64,000 nucleotides of DNA, taken from positions 62,001 to 126,000 of the forward strand of contig NZ_JBFEFG010000259.1 of assembly GCF_040718835.1 (NCBI RefSeq), given 5' to 3'. The translations under genes were made by a program, and so were the position numbers. The stretch comes from Bremerella sp. JC817. Lineage in GTDB: Bacteria; Planctomycetota; Planctomycetia; Pirellulales; Pirellulaceae. Under the pieces are notes generated by a model. It searched no databases and was not told the origin of the DNA. It saw only the letters and a program-made list of their open reading frames with translations. Below, piece by piece: positions 61,325-64,000 of the stretch; positions within the stretch are counted from its first letter, which is position 1; each line of letters opens with the position of its first letter.

Positions 61325-62683
61325 ATGATGTTTTGTCGAATCACCTTCGCCGCTGCCCTGGCCGGATGGATGCTTTGCGCCCCGGTTTTCGCCGACAACG
61401 TGACGGTCAGCAGTCTCGAAGAACTTCAGCACTACGCGCACAAGAGTGGCAACATCGTCACCATGCAGCCCGGTACCTATCGGATTTCGGACTGGCTGAC
61501 GGAAGAGAAGCTGCGCGAGAAACGCGCGCAGGCCGACTATCCCTATCTGAAGTTTACCGGCCACGACAATGTCTTTCAGATGGATGGGGTGAAGATCGAA
61601 GCCGATACCAAGCTGCGAACTATCTTGCGTCCGCCGGTGCACACCAACGAGTTCGTCATCTCTGGCCGAGGTAACACGATCTCGGGCCTCACGATCACCA
61701 ACATTGGCGACGCCACTTCACCAGGCGGGGCGTTGTTGTCGATCTCGGGCGAAAACAACACCGTGCAAAACGGAACCTTTACCGTCCGAGGCTCGTCGCC
61801 CTATGGCTATGGAGACCTGTTCGGCAAAGGGGGTGACTACACCATCGGGCATCACAAGCAAAGTGGTGTCCATATCGTCGGCAGCGGTACGCAGATCATC
61901 GGCTGCAAACTGTACGTTCACTCGTATGGACATGGCTTCTACGTCCAAGGAGGCCATACGCAGTCGTTTCAAGATTGCTACGTCGAAGGCAAGATGCGGG
62001 CGACGGACGACATGCTGAAAGAAACGAGCGGACCTGCGGCCGATATCGATTTCCGCACGGTTGTCGCGAACCGATACGGCGAACGCCGCGTGACGCCAGG
62101 CTATATGAAGTCGTTGGCGGAGGATGGCTATCGCACCTATCACGATGTCCGTGATCTCACCTTCTTGAATTGCACCGCCAAGCATATGCGGGGCGGGTTC
62201 GAACTGCGAACCGAAGGGGGCGGCGTCCAGATTCAAGGCTGCCAGACCATCGAATGCGAACGAGGTTACTGGGTTGGCAATGGCGCGACGGTGCTCGAAA
62301 GCAGCGGCGACGCGAAGTATGGTCCGCTGCTATTCGTCGAAGGCAAACGAGCCAATGTCCATGTTCAGCTTTCGCCTGATAGCTCGAAATACCATGTCCA
62401 CGCGATCGCCGTGATCTGGGGCGAAGAGCACCAGGTGCATATCTCGCCGGCCGACCTGCTCGAGTCGCGAGAAGTCGCCACGCCAATCTTGCTGGGGTAC
62501 GGGGCTCCGGCCGCAGGCGAAGGGATGGCCGAGATCAAACCTCGGCGAGCGAACCGCGTGGTCTTGGATAACGAGACCAAGATGCCGGTCGAAATCAGCC
62601 ACGAAGCGATCCGCTGCCAGGTGACCAGCGAGGGGGAAATAAAGCGGAACGACGGAAAAGATACCCAAATAACCCGCGAATAA
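61325..62683 (+). CDS. Secreted right-handed beta-helix protein
   Basis: 452 aa. Signal peptide (MFCRITFAAALAGWMLCAPV). Then repeated short strands with Asn/Gly/Val turns: NVTVSSLEELQHYAHKSGN, NTISGLTITNIGDATSPGG, NNTVQNGTFTVRGSS, GTQIIGCKLYVHSYGHGF, HTQSFQDCYVEG. This is a pectate-lyase/parallel beta-helix layout typical of polysaccharide-active or surface proteins in planctomycetes. Catalytic residues not resolved. No CAZy family is assigned. Confidence 0.78.
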   Translation: MMFCRITFAAALAGWMLCAPVFADNVTVSSLEELQHYAHKSGNIVTMQPGTYRISDWLTEEKLREKRAQADYPYLKFTGHDNVFQMDGVKIEADTKLRTILRPPVHTNEFVISGRGNTISGLTITNIGDATSPGGALLSISGENNTVQNGTFTVRGSSPYGYGDLFGKGGDYTIGHHKQSGVHIVGSGTQIIGCKLYVHSYGHGFYVQGGHTQSFQDCYVEGKMRATDDMLKETSGPAADIDFRTVVANRYGERRVTPGYMKSLAEDGYRTYHDVRDLTFLNCTAKHMRGGFELRTEGGGVQIQGCQTIECERGYWVGNGATVLESSGDAKYGPLLFVEGKRANVHVQLSPDSSKYHVHAIAVIWGEEHQVHISPADLLESREVATPILLGYGAPAAGEGMAEIKPRRANRVVLDNETKMPVEISHEAIRCQVTSEGEIKRNDGKDTQITRE

Positions 62684-62841
62684 TCACCCCCCGGAAGAAT
62701 CCCACCCACAAGAGCTAACAATTGCGGCGAAACCGCAATTTTGGTGATTCCAAAGCTGCGAACTGTTTGTTAAATTCCACGCGTCTAGTGATCTTCGGAG
62801 TACCCAGTCGTGCTCCCTACCATTGGAATTTAGGCCAGCAA

Positions 62842-63321
62842 ATGACAATGCAGCATCCCGCCAAGATTGTGCCCAAAGGGCATGGACCCGCAATCGGCGT
62901 TCTGGGCGATCGCTACCGCGTGTTAGTGACCGGTGAAGAGACCGGCGGCCAGTACGCGATGGTGGAAGCAGTGATTCCACCCGGCGGCGGTCCACCACCG
63001 CACGTTCATAGCCGCGAAGAAGAGGGCTTCTACATGCTGGAAGGAGAAGTCACCTTCGTGATCGACGACCAAAAGATCGTGGCCGGACCTGGCACGTTCT
63101 TGAACCTGCCAATCGGCAGTCTGCACTACTTCACCAACCGCACCGAGCAACCAGCGCGGATGATCTTCACGATGGCCCCGGCCGGCCTGGAACAGTTGTT
63201 CCTGGAACTTGGCAGCCCGTTGATGGACGGTGAAATGCCCGCGATCCCCACCGAAGCCGAGATTCTCCGAGTCATCCAAGCCTGCCCCCGCTACGGCATC
63301 GAAATCGTCCCGCCCAGCTAG
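62842..63321 (+). CDS. Cupin-domain protein
   Basis: ATG 62842 chosen (the longer frame from 62722 is not protein-like; next ATG 62848). About 159 aa. Cupin motif 1: GGGPPPHVHSREEEGFYMLE (H-x-H...E), then GEVTFVIDDQKIVAGPGTF and motif 2 LPIGSLHYFTNRTEQPARMI (G-x5-P-x-G...H). These metal-binding residues suggest a mononuclear metal site. Typical soluble quercetinase/germin-like small cupin; substrate unknown. Confidence 0.9.
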   Translation: MTMQHPAKIVPKGHGPAIGVLGDRYRVLVTGEETGGQYAMVEAVIPPGGGPPPHVHSREEEGFYMLEGEVTFVIDDQKIVAGPGTFLNLPIGSLHYFTNRTEQPARMIFTMAPAGLEQLFLELGSPLMDGEMPAIPTEAEILRVIQACPRYGIEIVPPS

Positions 63322-63460
63322 TGGCGGTTGATGGGCAGATGCCTCTTGCCGGTAGCCAAGATAAGGAGCTCTTTCCTTCGCTCTAGCCATCCGGTTCTCT
63401 TTCGACGAGCGCGGCTGTTGGCTGCTTGTGCGGGCGTCTCTTCATTCCGCGAACGCCTTC

Positions 63461-63496
63461 TTCAACAACGCCGAAACGACGTGACGCGTTGTTGAA
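63461..63496. repeat. 11-bp inverted repeat, possible terminator
   Basis: TTCAACAACGC (63461-63471) and GCGTTGTTGAA (63486-63496) pair perfectly, loop 14. It lies 140 bases after the cupin stop and may be its distal terminator or a mobile-type small element. Confidence 0.55.
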
Positions 63497-64000
63497 AATC
63501 ATCCGTGCTTAGCCGTCAACCAATTCACGATGTAAGTCGACGTTTTCCGCGAGAAAATAAGGCATCCCAGGACCAACCTTGTCCCTCTCGTGCGTGGTTA
63601 AATGGGAGGCTACAAGATGCTCTTGTGCGTTGAGAAGTGCACAGAATTACAGTACACTCAGTGTACTTCTGATGAGTCGCCAAGCCCGATCTGGTGATCG
63701 GCCGGTCGGCATCGAAACCGTGGACGATGCCCTTTCTTTTTTCAGCCTTTCGGCTTCGCGCGCTGCTCCTGCTTTTTGCCGTTTCGAGGCATTTCTGTGG
63801 GGATGCTGCGCGCCTGTGGGATATCGGGAACGGCCACCGTCACGTGGTCGATCTTCAGGGACGAACAACCAAGACTGGCAGTCGGCGAATCGGCGATCGA
63901 GGGCACAACCAGGATGATGGCGAGCGAAGGTTTCAGGCAGCGTTGGATGGTGATTGGGATCGAAAACAACCACGCCGATCAAGCAGCGAGCGTGCTTTTG
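63497..64000. other. Gene-free right end
   Basis: No convincing gene to the end of the window. Short frames on both strands overlap each other and start with rare codons. A near-perfect operator-like palindrome is noted separately at 63651-63667. A gene may begin beyond the window. Confidence 0.45.
63651..63667. promoter_or_regulatory. Operator-like palindrome
   Basis: AGTACACT, one spacer C, then AGTGTACT: perfect 8-bp arms, the size and symmetry of a dimeric repressor site. It sits inside a region without genes, so it may control a promoter for an unseen gene to the right. Confidence 0.5.

Noticed and set aside
63579..63982. Short frames on both strands at the right end
   Set aside because: Mutually overlapping, start codons are rare or without ribosome sites, and no motif is seen.

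Overview
The window looks like a chromosomal segment from a planctomycete, most likely Pirellulaceae (Blastopirellula/Bremerella-like). This is inferred from high GC, many secreted Planctomycete-style proteins (DUF1570 family, sialidase-like and beta-helix proteins), abundant lineage-specific hypotheticals and small intergenic palindromes. No rRNA, tRNA, CRISPR array, integrase or transposase was recognised.

Region 1 (1-11.1 kb) is accessory. It holds short solo genes facing both ways, several from families used as toxin-immunity or SUKH-type genes (SMI1/KNR4, double-CXXCG, DUF4240). It also has a frameshifted AAA ATPase, a RibD-type reductase and a secreted sialidase-like protein. Region 2 (11.1-40.1 kb) is a dispersed set of tailed-phage particle genes. 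Block A (minus strand, 11.1-16.3 kb) has the large terminase, a putative small terminase and fibre/assembly genes. Block B (plus, 17.3-22.8 kb) has prohead protease, decoration protein, major capsid protein, a gp36-type protein and tail genes. Block C (plus, 23.6-25.9 kb) has a large tail protein and a tail-assembly-chaperone pair joined by a likely -1 frameshift on nine A residues. Block D (plus, 32.5-40.1 kb) has the portal, structural proteins and an export/exit-like module with a papain-like protease and a thioredoxin-like protein.

The phage blocks are separated by cellular-looking genes: a sugar O-acetyltransferase, four small membrane proteins sharing a GspF-N-like domain, an LRR protein, a TM protein with a HEPN-like RNxxxH motif, a CDF metal exporter and a c-type cytochrome. 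No integrase, repressor, replication gene or long tape-measure gene is visible. The locus therefore resembles a degraded prophage or a domesticated particle (GTA-like) locus rather than an active prophage.

Region 3 (40.3-51.7 kb) is signalling. It has a soluble PAS-PAS methyl-accepting protein, a KAP-type P-loop NTPase with an N-terminal EVE/PUA-like domain, an ANTAR regulator with a degenerate receiver, and a compact light-sensing operon. That operon runs heme oxygenase, bacteriophytochrome kinase, single-domain response regulator, then REC-HK-REC hybrid kinase. The heme oxygenase would make the biliverdin used by the phytochrome, and the two downstream proteins are natural phosphorelay partners.

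Region 4 (52.3-64.0 kb) is mostly cell-envelope and periplasmic. Three tandem DUF1570-type secreted paralogues are present, of which only one keeps the HExxH zinc site. They are followed by an alpha/beta hydrolase, a TlpA-like thioredoxin, YjdM, a secreted beta-helix protein and a cupin. Function calls come from motif recognition alone; no database search was run.
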